Positions 18,572-27,489 of a stretch of 64,000 bases of DNA are shown one piece after another. The DNA is from Pseudomonas frederiksbergensis (GTDB lineage: Bacteria; Pseudomonadota; Gammaproteobacteria; Pseudomonadales; Pseudomonadaceae): NCBI RefSeq assembly GCF_000802155.2, contig NZ_JQGJ02000013.1, forward strand, positions 1 through 64,000, in the 5' to 3' direction. Below the pieces are notes generated by a model that saw nothing but the letters and a program-made list of their open reading frames with translations, searched no databases and was not told the DNA's origin. Position 1 is the first letter of the stretch. Each line of letters begins with the position of its first letter. The position numbers were made by a program, and so were the translations under genes.

Positions 18572-20116
18572 ATGCAGCAACTCAATCCTTCCGAAATAAG
18601 TGAAATTATCAAGGGCCGCATCGAAAAGCTCGATGTGACCTCCCAAGCCCGTAACGAAGGCACTGTCGTCAGCGTATCTGACGGCATCGTGCGGATTCAC
18701 GGTCTGGCCGACGTCATGTACGGCGAGATGATCGAGTTTCCGGGCGGCGTCTACGGTATGGCCCTCAACCTGGAGCAAGACTCTGTAGGTGCCGTGGTAT
18801 TGGGCGCGTACACGACTCTGGCTGAAGGCATGAGCGCCAAGTGCACCGGCCGCATCCTCGAGGTTCCAGTCGGTAAGGAACTGCTGGGTCGCGTAGTCGA
18901 CGCACTGGGTAACCCAGTTGACGGCAAAGGTCCGCTGAACAACACCGAGACCGACGCGGTCGAGAAAGTTGCTCCTGGCGTGATCTGGCGTAAGTCGGTA
19001 GACCAGCCTGTACAGACTGGCTACAAGGCTGTCGATGCCATGATCCCAGTCGGCCGTGGCCAGCGTGAGCTGATCATCGGTGACCGTCAGATCGGTAAGA
19101 CCGCTCTGGCGATCGACGCGATCATCAACCAGAAGAACAGCGGTATCTTCTGCGTCTACGTGGCAATCGGTCAGAAGCAATCGACCATCGCCAACGTGGT
19201 TCGCAAGCTGGAAGAAAACGGTGCACTGGCCAACACCATCATCGTTGCCGCCAGCGCCTCCGAATCGGCTGCCCTGCAGTTCCTGGCACCGTACTCCGGT
19301 TGCACCATGGGCGAATACTTCCGCGACCGCGGTGAAGACGCGCTGATCGTTTATGACGATCTGTCCAAGCAAGCAGTGGCCTACCGCCAGATTTCCCTGC
19401 TGCTGCGCCGTCCACCAGGCCGTGAAGCCTACCCAGGCGACGTGTTCTATCTCCACTCCCGTCTGCTGGAGCGCGCATCCCGCGTTTCGGAAGAGTACGT
19501 AGAGAAGTTCACCAACGGCGCAGTGACTGGCAAGACCGGTTCCCTGACCGCCCTGCCGATCATCGAAACCCAGGCTGGCGACGTTTCCGCGTTCGTTCCG
19601 ACCAACGTGATTTCCATCACCGACGGTCAGATCTTCCTGGAATCGGCCATGTTCAACTCGGGCATCCGTCCTGCTGTGAACGCCGGTGTTTCGGTATCCC
19701 GTGTAGGTGGTGCCGCTCAGACCAAGATCATCAAGAAGCTGTCCGGTGGTATCCGTACCGCCCTGGCCCAGTACCGTGAACTGGCGGCATTCGCCCAGTT
19801 CGCTTCTGACCTGGACGAAGCGACCCGTAAGCAACTTGAGCATGGTCAGCGCGTTACCGAGCTGATGAAGCAGAAGCAATACGCACCGATGTCGATCGCT
19901 GACATGGCGCTGTCGCTGTATGCCGCTGAGCGTGGGTTCCTGACTGACATTGAAATCGCCAAGATCGGCAGCTTCGAACAAGCGCTGATCGCTTTCTTCA
20001 ACCGCGATCACGCCGATTTGATGGCCAAGATCAACGTTAAAGGTGACTTCAATGACGAAATCGACGCTGGCCTCAAAGCCGGTATCGAGAAGTTCAAGGC
20101 CACCCAAACCTGGTAA
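18572..20116 (+). CDS. atpA: ATP synthase F1 subunit alpha
   Basis: A 514-residue non-catalytic nucleotide-binding subunit. It has the Walker A motif GDRQIGKTA near residue 170 and the alpha/beta signature PAVNAGVSVSRVGG with the arginine finger that completes the catalytic site on beta. It begins MQQLNPSEISEIIKGRIEKL and is full length. Confidence 0.98.
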   Translation: MQQLNPSEISEIIKGRIEKLDVTSQARNEGTVVSVSDGIVRIHGLADVMYGEMIEFPGGVYGMALNLEQDSVGAVVLGAYTTLAEGMSAKCTGRILEVPVGKELLGRVVDALGNPVDGKGPLNNTETDAVEKVAPGVIWRKSVDQPVQTGYKAVDAMIPVGRGQRELIIGDRQIGKTALAIDAIINQKNSGIFCVYVAIGQKQSTIANVVRKLEENGALANTIIVAASASESAALQFLAPYSGCTMGEYFRDRGEDALIVYDDLSKQAVAYRQISLLLRRPPGREAYPGDVFYLHSRLLERASRVSEEYVEKFTNGAVTGKTGSLTALPIIETQAGDVSAFVPTNVISITDGQIFLESAMFNSGIRPAVNAGVSVSRVGGAAQTKIIKKLSGGIRTALAQYRELAAFAQFASDLDEATRKQLEHGQRVTELMKQKQYAPMSIADMALSLYAAERGFLTDIEIAKIGSFEQALIAFFNRDHADLMAKINVKGDFNDEIDAGLKAGIEKFKATQTW

Positions 20117-20121
20117 GCCGC

Positions 20122-20145
20122 AGCGGGAGCCGCAAGGCTCCCGCT
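20122..20145 (+). promoter_or_regulatory. atpA-atpG intercistronic hairpin
   Basis: A perfect 10-bp stem AGCGGGAGCC / GGCTCCCGCT around a stable GCAA tetraloop, directly after the atpA stop. It is probably an mRNA stability element. Confidence 0.6.
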
Positions 20146-20166
20146 TGCTAACCTGATAGGTGTTAC

Positions 20167-21027
20167 ATGGCAGGCGCAAAAGAGATTCGCAGTAAGATTG
20201 CGAGCATCAAAAGCACGCAAAAGATTACCAGCGCCATGGAAAAAGTGGCGGTCAGCAAAATGCGCAAGGCACAAATGCGCATGGCTGCTAGCCGTCCTTA
20301 TGCGGAGCGCATCCGCCAGGTGATTGGTCATCTGGCCAACGCCAACCCGGAATACCGCCACCCGTTCATGATCGACCGCGCCGTCAAGCGCGTCGGTTAC
20401 GTTGTGGTGAGCAGTGACCGTGGTCTGTGCGGTGGCTTGAACACCAACCTGTTCAAGGCCCTGGTCAAGGACATGGCGGTAAACCGCGAACAAGGCGTCG
20501 AGATCGATCTGTGCGTGGTCGGTAGCAAGGGTGCGGCTTTCTTCCGCAACTTCGGCGGCAACGTCGTCGCTGCTATCAGCCACCTGGGTGAAGAACCGTC
20601 GATCAATGACCTGATCGGCAGCGTCAAGGTGATGCTGGATGCTTACCTGGAAGGCCGGATCGACCGCCTGTCCGTGGTATCCAACAAGTTCATCAACACC
20701 ATGACGCAACAGCCGACCGTGGAGCAGTTGATTCCACTGGTGGCGACCCCGGAACAGGAACTCAAGCACCACTGGGACTATCTCTACGAACCGGATGCCA
20801 AGGAGCTGCTCGACGGCTTGATGGTCCGCTACGTGGAGTCGCAAGTCTACCAGGCGGTGGTCGAGAACAACGCAGCTGAACAAGCGGCGCGGATGATCGC
20901 GATGAAGAACGCTACCGACAACGCCGGTGATTTGATCAGCGATTTGCAGCTGATCTACAACAAGGCGCGTCAGGCTGCGATCACCCAAGAGATCTCGGAA
21001 ATCGTCGGCGGCGCTGCCGCGGTTTAA
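20167..21027 (+). CDS. atpG: ATP synthase F1 subunit gamma
   Basis: A 286-residue central-shaft protein. The N-terminal helix MAGAKEIRSKIASIKSTQKI and the C-terminal helix (NATDNAGDLISDLQLIYNKA) form the coiled-coil axle, with a Rossmann-like domain between (SSDRGLCGGLNTNLFK). Full length and in canonical operon position. Confidence 0.97.
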   Translation: MAGAKEIRSKIASIKSTQKITSAMEKVAVSKMRKAQMRMAASRPYAERIRQVIGHLANANPEYRHPFMIDRAVKRVGYVVVSSDRGLCGGLNTNLFKALVKDMAVNREQGVEIDLCVVGSKGAAFFRNFGGNVVAAISHLGEEPSINDLIGSVKVMLDAYLEGRIDRLSVVSNKFINTMTQQPTVEQLIPLVATPEQELKHHWDYLYEPDAKELLDGLMVRYVESQVYQAVVENNAAEQAARMIAMKNATDNAGDLISDLQLIYNKARQAAITQEISEIVGGAAAV

Positions 21028-21054
21028 CGGTTCAAATATTCAGAGGATCCAGCT

Positions 21055-22431
21055 ATGAGTAGCGGACGTATCGTTCAAATCATCGGCGCCGTTATCGACG
21101 TGGAATTCCCACGCGACAGCGTACCGAGCATCTACGACGCCTTGAAAGTTCAAGGCGCCGAAACCACCCTGGAAGTTCAGCAGCAGCTGGGCGACGGCGT
21201 GGTTCGTACCATTGCGATGGGCTCCACCGAAGGCTTGAAGCGCGGTCTGGACGTCAACAACACTGGCGCAGCCATCTCCGTACCGGTCGGTAAAGCGACC
21301 CTGGGCCGGATCATGGACGTACTGGGCAACCCGATCGACGAAGCTGGCCCGATCGATACCGAAGAGCGTTGGGGCATTCACCGTCCTGCGCCATCCTTCG
21401 CTGAACAGGCCGGTGGCAACGAGCTGCTGGAAACAGGCATCAAGGTTATCGACCTGGTTTGCCCGTTCGCCAAGGGCGGTAAAGTCGGTCTGTTCGGTGG
21501 TGCCGGTGTAGGCAAGACCGTAAACATGATGGAACTGATCCGTAACATCGCCATCGAGCACAGCGGTTATTCCGTGTTCGCCGGTGTGGGTGAGCGTACT
21601 CGTGAGGGTAACGACTTCTACCACGAGATGAAGGATTCCAACGTTCTGGACAAAGTGGCACTGGTCTACGGCCAGATGAACGAGCCGCCGGGAAACCGTC
21701 TGCGCGTTGCCCTGACCGGCCTGACCATGGCCGAGAAGTTCCGTGACGAAGGTAACGACGTTCTGCTGTTCGTCGACAACATCTACCGTTACACCCTGGC
21801 CGGTACCGAAGTATCCGCACTGCTGGGCCGTATGCCTTCGGCAGTAGGTTACCAGCCGACCCTGGCTGAAGAGATGGGCGTGCTGCAAGAGCGCATCACT
21901 TCGACCAAGCAAGGTTCGATCACCTCGATCCAAGCGGTATACGTACCAGCGGACGACTTGACCGACCCGTCGCCAGCGACCACCTTCGCCCACTTGGACG
22001 CCACCGTCGTTCTGTCCCGTGACATCGCTTCCCTGGGTATCTACCCAGCGGTAGACCCACTGGACTCGACTTCCCGCCAACTGGACCCGAACGTGATCGG
22101 CCAGGAGCACTACGACACCGCTCGCGGCGTCCAGTACGTGCTGCAGCGCTACAAAGAGCTGAAGGACATCATCGCGATCCTGGGTATGGACGAACTGTCG
22201 GAAACCGACAAACAGTTGGTATCCCGCGCTCGTAAGATCCAGCGCTTCTTGTCGCAACCGTTCTTCGTGGCTGAAGTCTTCACCGGTGCCTCGGGTAAAT
22301 ACGTTTCCCTGAAAGACACCATTGCTGGCTTCAAAGGCATCCTCAACGGTGACTACGACCACCTGCCAGAACAAGCGTTCTACATGGTCGGCGGCATCGA
22401 AGAAGCGATCGAGAAAGCCAAGAAACTGTAA
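21055..22431 (+). CDS. atpD: ATP synthase F1 subunit beta
   Basis: A 458-residue catalytic subunit with the P-loop GGAGVGKTV near residue 150, the catalytic-Glu region GVGERTREGND, Walker B DVLLFVDNIYR, and the signature PAVDPLDSTSR. It is preceded by an AGAGGA ribosome-binding site. Confidence 0.98.
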   Translation: MSSGRIVQIIGAVIDVEFPRDSVPSIYDALKVQGAETTLEVQQQLGDGVVRTIAMGSTEGLKRGLDVNNTGAAISVPVGKATLGRIMDVLGNPIDEAGPIDTEERWGIHRPAPSFAEQAGGNELLETGIKVIDLVCPFAKGGKVGLFGGAGVGKTVNMMELIRNIAIEHSGYSVFAGVGERTREGNDFYHEMKDSNVLDKVALVYGQMNEPPGNRLRVALTGLTMAEKFRDEGNDVLLFVDNIYRYTLAGTEVSALLGRMPSAVGYQPTLAEEMGVLQERITSTKQGSITSIQAVYVPADDLTDPSPATTFAHLDATVVLSRDIASLGIYPAVDPLDSTSRQLDPNVIGQEHYDTARGVQYVLQRYKELKDIIAILGMDELSETDKQLVSRARKIQRFLSQPFFVAEVFTGASGKYVSLKDTIAGFKGILNGDYDHLPEQAFYMVGGIEEAIEKAKKL

Positions 22432-22436
22432 TCCCG

Positions 22437-22454
22437 GCGCCCGGCAACGGGCGC
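22437..22454 (+). promoter_or_regulatory. atpD-atpC intercistronic hairpin
   Basis: GCGCCCG / CGGGCGC stem closed by a GCAA tetraloop, the second GCAA-capped hairpin between cistrons of this operon. Confidence 0.55.
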
Positions 22455-22476
22455 TAATTTAGGTTGAGGCAATCAG

Positions 22477-22902
22477 ATGGCTATGACAGTCCATTGCGAT
22501 ATCGTCAGTGCGGAAGGGGAAATCTTCTCCGGTCTGGTCGAGTTTGTGGTTGCGCACGGTGAGCTGGGTGATCTTGGTATCGCCCTGGGTCACGCACCGC
22601 TGATCACCAGCTTGAAGCCAGGTCCGATTACTCTGACCAAGCAGGGCGGGGAACGGGAGGTGTTCTACATCTCCGGTGGTTTCCTCGAGGTTCAGCCGAA
22701 CATGGTCAAGGTTCTTGCCGACACCGTGCAACGTGCTGCCGACCTGGACGAAGCCTCCGCTCAGGAGGCCGTCAAGGCCGCCGAGAAGGCTCTGCATGAA
22801 AAGGGCGCGGACTTCGACTACGGTTCTGCTGCCGCACGTCTGGCCGAGGCCGCAGCCCAGCTGCGCACCGTCCAGCAGATCCGCAAGAAGTTCGGCGGCT
22901 AA
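22477..22902 (+). CDS. atpC: ATP synthase F1 subunit epsilon
   Basis: A 141-residue protein with an N-terminal beta sandwich (MTVHCDIVSAEGEIFSGLVE) and a C-terminal helical hairpin (about 90-139) that inhibits ATP hydrolysis in family members. ATG codons at 22477 and 22483 are both possible starts. Last gene of the operon, with a strong terminator 26 bp past its stop. Confidence 0.96.
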   Translation: MAMTVHCDIVSAEGEIFSGLVEFVVAHGELGDLGIALGHAPLITSLKPGPITLTKQGGEREVFYISGGFLEVQPNMVKVLADTVQRAADLDEASAQEAVKAAEKALHEKGADFDYGSAAARLAEAAAQLRTVQQIRKKFGG

Positions 22903-22928
22903 GCCGTCAGCTTTCTGTGTGATTGATT

Positions 22929-22957
22929 AAAAAGGGTAGCCTCGGCTACCCTTTTTT
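22929..22957 (+). terminator. atp operon terminator
   Basis: AAAAGGGTAGC / GCTACCCTTTT stem with a short CTCG loop and a TTTTTT run, immediately after atpC. Confidence 0.92.
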
Positions 22958-23017
22958 CTTTTTCCGACACTCATTACCTGGTCGCAGCCGCTGACCACCC
23001 AGGATTGGTAGCCAGTC

Positions 23018-24385
23018 ATGTCTCTCGAAATCGTTATCCTCGCGGCCGGCCAAGGCACCCGCATGCGTTCGGCGTTGCCCAAGGTGTTGCATCCGGTCGC
23101 CGGCAATTCCATGCTCGGTCATGTTATCCACAGCGCACGGCAACTTGATCCGCAGCGCATTCATGTGGTGATCGGTCACGGTGCCGATGCGGTGCGCGAA
23201 CGCCTGGCGGCGGACGACCTGAATTTCGTCCTGCAAGACAAGCAACTGGGTACCGGCCACGCGGTAGCCCAGGCCGTGCCGTTCATCAAGGCCGATACGG
23301 TGCTGATTCTCTACGGCGATGTGCCGCTGATCGAAGTCGACACCTTGCAGCGCTTGCTCAAGCATGTCGCGCCACAGCAGTTGGGCTTGCTGACCGTGGA
23401 GTTGGATGATCCTACCGGCTATGGCCGCATTGTGCGCAACTCCGACGGCCAGGTGATGGCGATCGTTGAGCAAAAGGACGCAAACGAGGCCCAGCGAGCA
23501 ATCACCGAGGGCAACACCGGCATTCTTGCGGTGCCGGCCGAGCGTCTGGGTGACTGGATGAGTCGCCTGTCGAACAACAATGCCCAGGGCGAGTACTACC
23601 TGACCGACGTCATTGCGATGGCGGTGGCGGACGGGCTAGTCGTCGCCACCGAGCAGCCGCTGGATGCCATGGAAGTGCAGGGCGCCAACGACCGCCGGCA
23701 ACTGGCCGAGTTGGAGCGCCACTATCAATTGCGCGCCGCCCGGCGCCTGATGGCCCAAGGCGTGACGCTGCGCGACCCTGCCCGTTTTGATGTACGCGGT
23801 GAAGTCAGCGTAGGTCGCGATGTGGTCATCGACATCAATGTCATTCTCGAAGGCAAGGTTGTCATCGAAGACGACGTGATCATTGGCCCGAACTGCGTGA
23901 TCAAGGACAGCACCCTACGCAAAGGCGTGGTGATCAAGGCCAACAGTCATCTCGACGGCGCGGTCATGGGCGAGGGCAGCGACGCCGGCCCGTTTGCCCG
24001 CTTGCGTCCAGGCTCCGTGCTGGAAGCCCGTGCCCATGTGGGTAACTTCGTTGAACTGAAGAATGCCCACCTGGGCGAAGGCGCCAAGGCCGGGCACCTG
24101 ACCTACCTGGGTGACGCTGAAGTCGGTGCGCGCACCAACATTGGCGCCGGGACCATCACCTGCAATTACGATGGTGCCAATAAGTGGAAAACGGTATTGG
24201 GCGAAGACGTCTTCATTGGTTCGAACAATTCCTTGGTAGCTCCTGTGGATATCTCTAGCGGTGCGACCACGGCAGCCGGTTCGACCCTCACCCAGAATGT
24301 GGATAACGGGCAACTGGCGGTAGGGCGTGCGCGCCAGCGCAATATCGACGGCTGGAAGCGGCCGGAGAAAATCAACAAGTCCTAA
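23018..24385 (+). CDS. glmU: Bifunctional UDP-N-acetylglucosamine pyrophosphorylase / glucosamine-1-phosphate N-acetyltransferase
   Basis: GlmU catalyses the last two steps to UDP-GlcNAc. The 455-residue protein has the N-terminal nucleotidyltransferase loop LAAGQGTRMRSALPKVLHPV and a C-terminal left-handed beta-helix of hexapeptide repeats (about 250-440) ending in the acetyltransferase site (NIGAGTITCNYDGANKWKT). The pathway partner glmS lies 1 kb downstream. Three exact DnaA-box 9-mers occur in or just after it. Confidence 0.97.
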   Translation: MSLEIVILAAGQGTRMRSALPKVLHPVAGNSMLGHVIHSARQLDPQRIHVVIGHGADAVRERLAADDLNFVLQDKQLGTGHAVAQAVPFIKADTVLILYGDVPLIEVDTLQRLLKHVAPQQLGLLTVELDDPTGYGRIVRNSDGQVMAIVEQKDANEAQRAITEGNTGILAVPAERLGDWMSRLSNNNAQGEYYLTDVIAMAVADGLVVATEQPLDAMEVQGANDRRQLAELERHYQLRAARRLMAQGVTLRDPARFDVRGEVSVGRDVVIDINVILEGKVVIEDDVIIGPNCVIKDSTLRKGVVIKANSHLDGAVMGEGSDAGPFARLRPGSVLEARAHVGNFVELKNAHLGEGAKAGHLTYLGDAEVGARTNIGAGTITCNYDGANKWKTVLGEDVFIGSNNSLVAPVDISSGATTAAGSTLTQNVDNGQLAVGRARQRNIDGWKRPEKINKS

Positions 24386-24408
24386 AGTTATCCACAATCC
24401 TTCTATGG

Positions 24409-24486
24409 GCGCGGGCTTGCTCGTGTAGGCATTGGTCCAGCCGATTGGTCGTTGCTGAACCAACGCCTTCGCGAGCAAGCCCGCTG
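24409..24486. repeat. REP doublet (REPIN-like) downstream of glmU
   Basis: GCGGGCTTGCTCG (24411-24423) and its exact reverse complement (24472-24484) flank about 48 bp. This is the typical Pseudomonas fluorescens-group REP sequence arranged as an inverted pair, mobilised in trans by RAYT transposases. No RAYT gene is in the window. Confidence 0.8.
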
Positions 24487-24596
24487 CCACATTCGATTTG
24501 CGCAATTTTCTGAATTTTTCTCCCCGCGCCTTGACGACATCGCTTCAATAGGTTTTGATTGCTTACGTTATCTTTCGAATCGAAACTTAAGCCATC

Positions 24597-25373
24597 ATGT
24601 CGAAACGCAACACGCCACAGCGCCGTCATAACATCCTTGCGTTGCTCCAAGAGCAGGGCGAGGTCAGTGTGGATGAACTGGCCAAGCGCTTCGAAACCTC
24701 GGAGGTTACGATTCGCAAGGATTTAGCCGCCTTGGAAACCAATGGCCTGCTGCTGCGTCGCTACGGTGGTGCGGTGCCGCTGCCGCAGGAGTTGGTGGCC
24801 GATAACGGGCAAACCGTCTCCAAGTACAAACAAGCCATTGCCCGGGCCGCCGTGAAGCGGATCCGCGAGCACGCGCGCATCATTATCGACAGCGGCAGCA
24901 CCACGGCGGCCATGATTCCGCAACTCGGCCAACAGCCGGGCCTGGTGGTGATGACCAATTCCCTGCACGTCGCCAATGCCTTGAGCGAACTGGAGCATGA
25001 GCCGGTGCTGTTGATGACCGGTGGCACCTGGGACCCTCACTCCGAGTCGTTCCAGGGACAAGTCGCCGAGCAGGTCCTGCGTTCCTACGATTTCGACCAG
25101 TTGTTCATCGGCGCCGATGGCATCGATCTGGTTCGAGGTACCACCACCTTCAACGAACTGCTGGGCCTGAGCCGTGTAATGGCTGAGGTCGCCCGCGAAG
25201 TGATCGTGATGGTGGAGGCCGACAAGATCGGCCGCAAGATTCCCAACCTGGAACTGCCGTGGAGCAGCGTCCATACCCTCATTACCGATGATCGCCTGCC
25301 CGTGGAGGCACGCGATCAGATCCAGGCCCGCGGCATCAATGTCATCTGCGCGTCTGTCAGCCAGGAGAAATAG
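24597..25373 (+). CDS. glmR: DeoR-family transcriptional regulator GlmR
   Basis: A 258-residue regulator with an N-terminal DeoR helix-turn-helix (RRHNILALLQEQGEVSVDEL, with TSEVTIRKDLAALE as recognition helix) and a C-terminal sugar-phosphate sensor fold (IIDSGSTTAAMIPQL; FIGADGID). In P. aeruginosa the gene in the same place is called glmR. The stop is 1 bp from glmS, so the two are translated as a unit and GlmR probably tunes amino-sugar supply; the ligand cannot be read from sequence. Confidence 0.88.
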   Translation: MSKRNTPQRRHNILALLQEQGEVSVDELAKRFETSEVTIRKDLAALETNGLLLRRYGGAVPLPQELVADNGQTVSKYKQAIARAAVKRIREHARIIIDSGSTTAAMIPQLGQQPGLVVMTNSLHVANALSELEHEPVLLMTGGTWDPHSESFQGQVAEQVLRSYDFDQLFIGADGIDLVRGTTTFNELLGLSRVMAEVAREVIVMVEADKIGRKIPNLELPWSSVHTLITDDRLPVEARDQIQARGINVICASVSQEK

Positions 25374-25374
25374 C

Positions 25375-27207
25375 ATGTGTGGAATTGTCGGCGCCGTTGC
25401 TGAACGCAACATCACGGCCATCTTGCTGGAAGGTCTCAAGCGTCTCGAATATCGCGGCTACGACAGTGCCGGTGTGGCGGTATTCACCAACGACGAGACG
25501 CTTGAGCGCATGCGGCGCCCGGGAAAGGTCAGTGAATTGGAACAAGCGCTGGATGCCGAGCCGCTGATCGGTCGCCTGGGCATCGCCCACACCCGTTGGG
25601 CCACCCACGGCGCGCCATGCGAGCGAAATGCCCATCCGCATTTTTCCGGCGACCTGGCGGTGGTGCACAACGGCATCATCGAGAACTATGAAGCCCTGCG
25701 CGAGCAACTCAAGGCACTCGGCTATGTGTTCACCTCGGACACCGACACCGAAGTCATCGCTCACTTGCTCAATCATAAGCTCAAGGACCTGGTGGACCTG
25801 AGCGTGGCGCTCAAGGCCACTGTCAAGGAACTCCATGGCGCTTATGGCCTGGCGGTGATCAGCGCGAAACAACCGGATCGCCTGGTAGCGGCCCGCAGCG
25901 GCAGCCCATTGGTGATCGGCCTGGGCCTGGGGGAGAACTTCCTGGCTTCCGATCAACTGGCGCTGCGTCAGGTCACTGACCGCTTCATGTACCTGGAAGA
26001 GGGCGATATCGCCGAAATTCGTCGTGATAGCGTGCAGATCTGGGACCTTGACGGCAAAGAAGTGGTGCGCGAGGTCGTGCAATACCGCGACGGCGCCGAA
26101 GCTGCCGAGAAGGGCGAGTTCCGCCATTACATGCTCAAGGAGATCCACGAGCAGCCGGCCGTTGTGCAGCGCACCCTCGAAGGTCGGCTGAGCCAGGATC
26201 AAGTGCTGGTCCAGGCCTTCGGCCCTCAAGCGGCCGAGCTGTTCGCCAAGGTGCGCAATGTGCAGATCGTGGCGTGCGGCACCAGTTACCACGCCGGCAT
26301 GGTTGCGCGTTACTGGCTTGAAGAGCTGGCCGGTATCCCTTGCCAGGTCGAAGTCGCCAGCGAGTTCCGCTATCGCAAAGTCGTCGTGCAGCCTGATACC
26401 CTGTTCGTGACCATTTCCCAGTCCGGTGAAACCGCCGACACCCTGGCCGCGCTGCGCAATGCCAAGGAACTGGGTTTCCTCGCCAGCCTGGCGATCTGCA
26501 ACGTCGGCATCAGCTCGCTGGTGCGCGAATCCGACCTGACCTTACTGACTCAGGCCGGTCGCGAAATCGGCGTGGCGTCGACCAAGGCGTTCACCACGCA
26601 ATTGGTGGGCTTGCTGTTGCTAACCCTTTCGCTGGGCCAGGTGCGCGGCACGCTGGCGGAGGGCGTCGAAGCCAAGCTGGTGGAAGAACTGCGGCGTCTA
26701 CCGGCTCGCCTGGGTGAAGCCTTGGCCATGGACAGCATTGTGGAAAAAATCGCCGAGCTGTTCGCTGAGAAGAACCACACCCTGTTCCTGGGCCGCGGTG
26801 CGCAATTCCCGGTGGCGATGGAAGGGGCGCTGAAGCTCAAGGAGATTTCCTACATTCACGCCGAAGCCTACCCGGCCGGCGAACTCAAGCACGGCCCGCT
26901 GGCGCTTGTGGATAACGACATGCCGGTGGTAACCGTCGCGCCGAACAATGAGCTGCTGGAAAAGCTGAAGTCCAATCTGCAGGAAGTCCGCGCCCGTGGC
27001 GGCCAACTGGTGGTCTTCGCCGATGAGAAGGCTGGCATGACCAACGGCGAAGGCACCCACGTTGTGCACATGCCGCACATTCACGACATTCTGTCGCCGA
27101 TCCTCTACACGATCCCGCTGCAATTGTTGTCGTACTACGTGGCGGTGCTCAAGGGGACCGATGTGGACCAGCCGCGTAACCTGGCGAAATCGGTCACGGT
27201 TGAGTAA
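25375..27207 (+). CDS. glmS: Glutamine-fructose-6-phosphate aminotransferase (isomerizing)
   Basis: GlmS makes glucosamine-6-phosphate from fructose-6-phosphate and glutamine, the entry to UDP-GlcNAc. The 610-residue protein starts MCGIVGAVAERNITAILLEG, so Cys2 is the glutaminase nucleophile. HTRWATHG and two SIS domains (ISQSGETADTLAALR; HAEAYPAGELKHGPLAL) follow, and it ends KSVTVE. The open frame extends upstream, but the catalytic Cys must be residue 2. Its 3' end is the recognition site for Tn7-type TnsD, and a Tn7-like element follows. Confidence 0.98.
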   Translation: MCGIVGAVAERNITAILLEGLKRLEYRGYDSAGVAVFTNDETLERMRRPGKVSELEQALDAEPLIGRLGIAHTRWATHGAPCERNAHPHFSGDLAVVHNGIIENYEALREQLKALGYVFTSDTDTEVIAHLLNHKLKDLVDLSVALKATVKELHGAYGLAVISAKQPDRLVAARSGSPLVIGLGLGENFLASDQLALRQVTDRFMYLEEGDIAEIRRDSVQIWDLDGKEVVREVVQYRDGAEAAEKGEFRHYMLKEIHEQPAVVQRTLEGRLSQDQVLVQAFGPQAAELFAKVRNVQIVACGTSYHAGMVARYWLEELAGIPCQVEVASEFRYRKVVVQPDTLFVTISQSGETADTLAALRNAKELGFLASLAICNVGISSLVRESDLTLLTQAGREIGVASTKAFTTQLVGLLLLTLSLGQVRGTLAEGVEAKLVEELRRLPARLGEALAMDSIVEKIAELFAEKNHTLFLGRGAQFPVAMEGALKLKEISYIHAEAYPAGELKHGPLALVDNDMPVVTVAPNNELLEKLKSNLQEVRARGGQLVVFADEKAGMTNGEGTHVVHMPHIHDILSPILYTIPLQLLSYYVAVLKGTDVDQPRNLAKSVTVE

Positions 27208-27232
27208 GAACGTCACGCGGGGTGCGCCCCGG
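27175..27232. other. attTn7 site (glmS 3' end and insertion spacer)
   Basis: The last codons of glmS (family TnsD contact region) plus 25 bp after the stop at 27207. Element-like sequence begins at about 27233, the classical Tn7 spacing. The exact junction and 5-bp duplication cannot be fixed without the distal end. Confidence 0.7.
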
Positions 27233-27240
27233 TGGTTTTG

Positions 27241-27300
27241 AACAATAAGGATTGACACAAAACAATAAAGTTTGACACTTAAGAACATAGATTGACACAA
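27241..27300. repeat. Three contiguous 20-bp TnsB-binding-type direct repeats at the transposon end
   Basis: Copies at 27241-27260, 27261-27280 and 27281-27300 with consensus AACAATAARGATTGACACAA. The ACAATAAAG core resembles the TnsB-site core of Tn7. The terminus itself appears as TGGTTTTGAACAATAA from 27233, not the canonical TGT. Confidence 0.8.
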
Positions 27301-27305
27301 GGCTC

Positions 27306-27330
27306 AAACCCCCGTATCTACGGGGGTTTT
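27306..27330 (+). terminator. Terminator between glmS and tnsA
   Basis: AAACCCCCGTA (27306-27316) / TACGGGGGTTT (27319-27329) stem with a short T-run, inside the presumed element end. It would insulate tnsA from glmS transcription. Confidence 0.65.
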
Positions 27331-27489
27331 CCTGTCCAGGCTTTTCCTTTGGTCTGGATTCATCGCTTCAACTTTTACCGGGTGTAGTCTGGAAAATGTT
27401 TTGAATACGGCCGCTTTGGCAGTCGTGTCCTTCTACGACTTTTTCTCGACGCGAGGTGAAGCGGTCCGCATCGACTGAGGAGGCGTGGG

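Noticed and set aside
18098..20179. Long open frame antisense to atpH/atpA (693 codons)
   Set aside because: It is a shadow of conserved ATP synthase genes.
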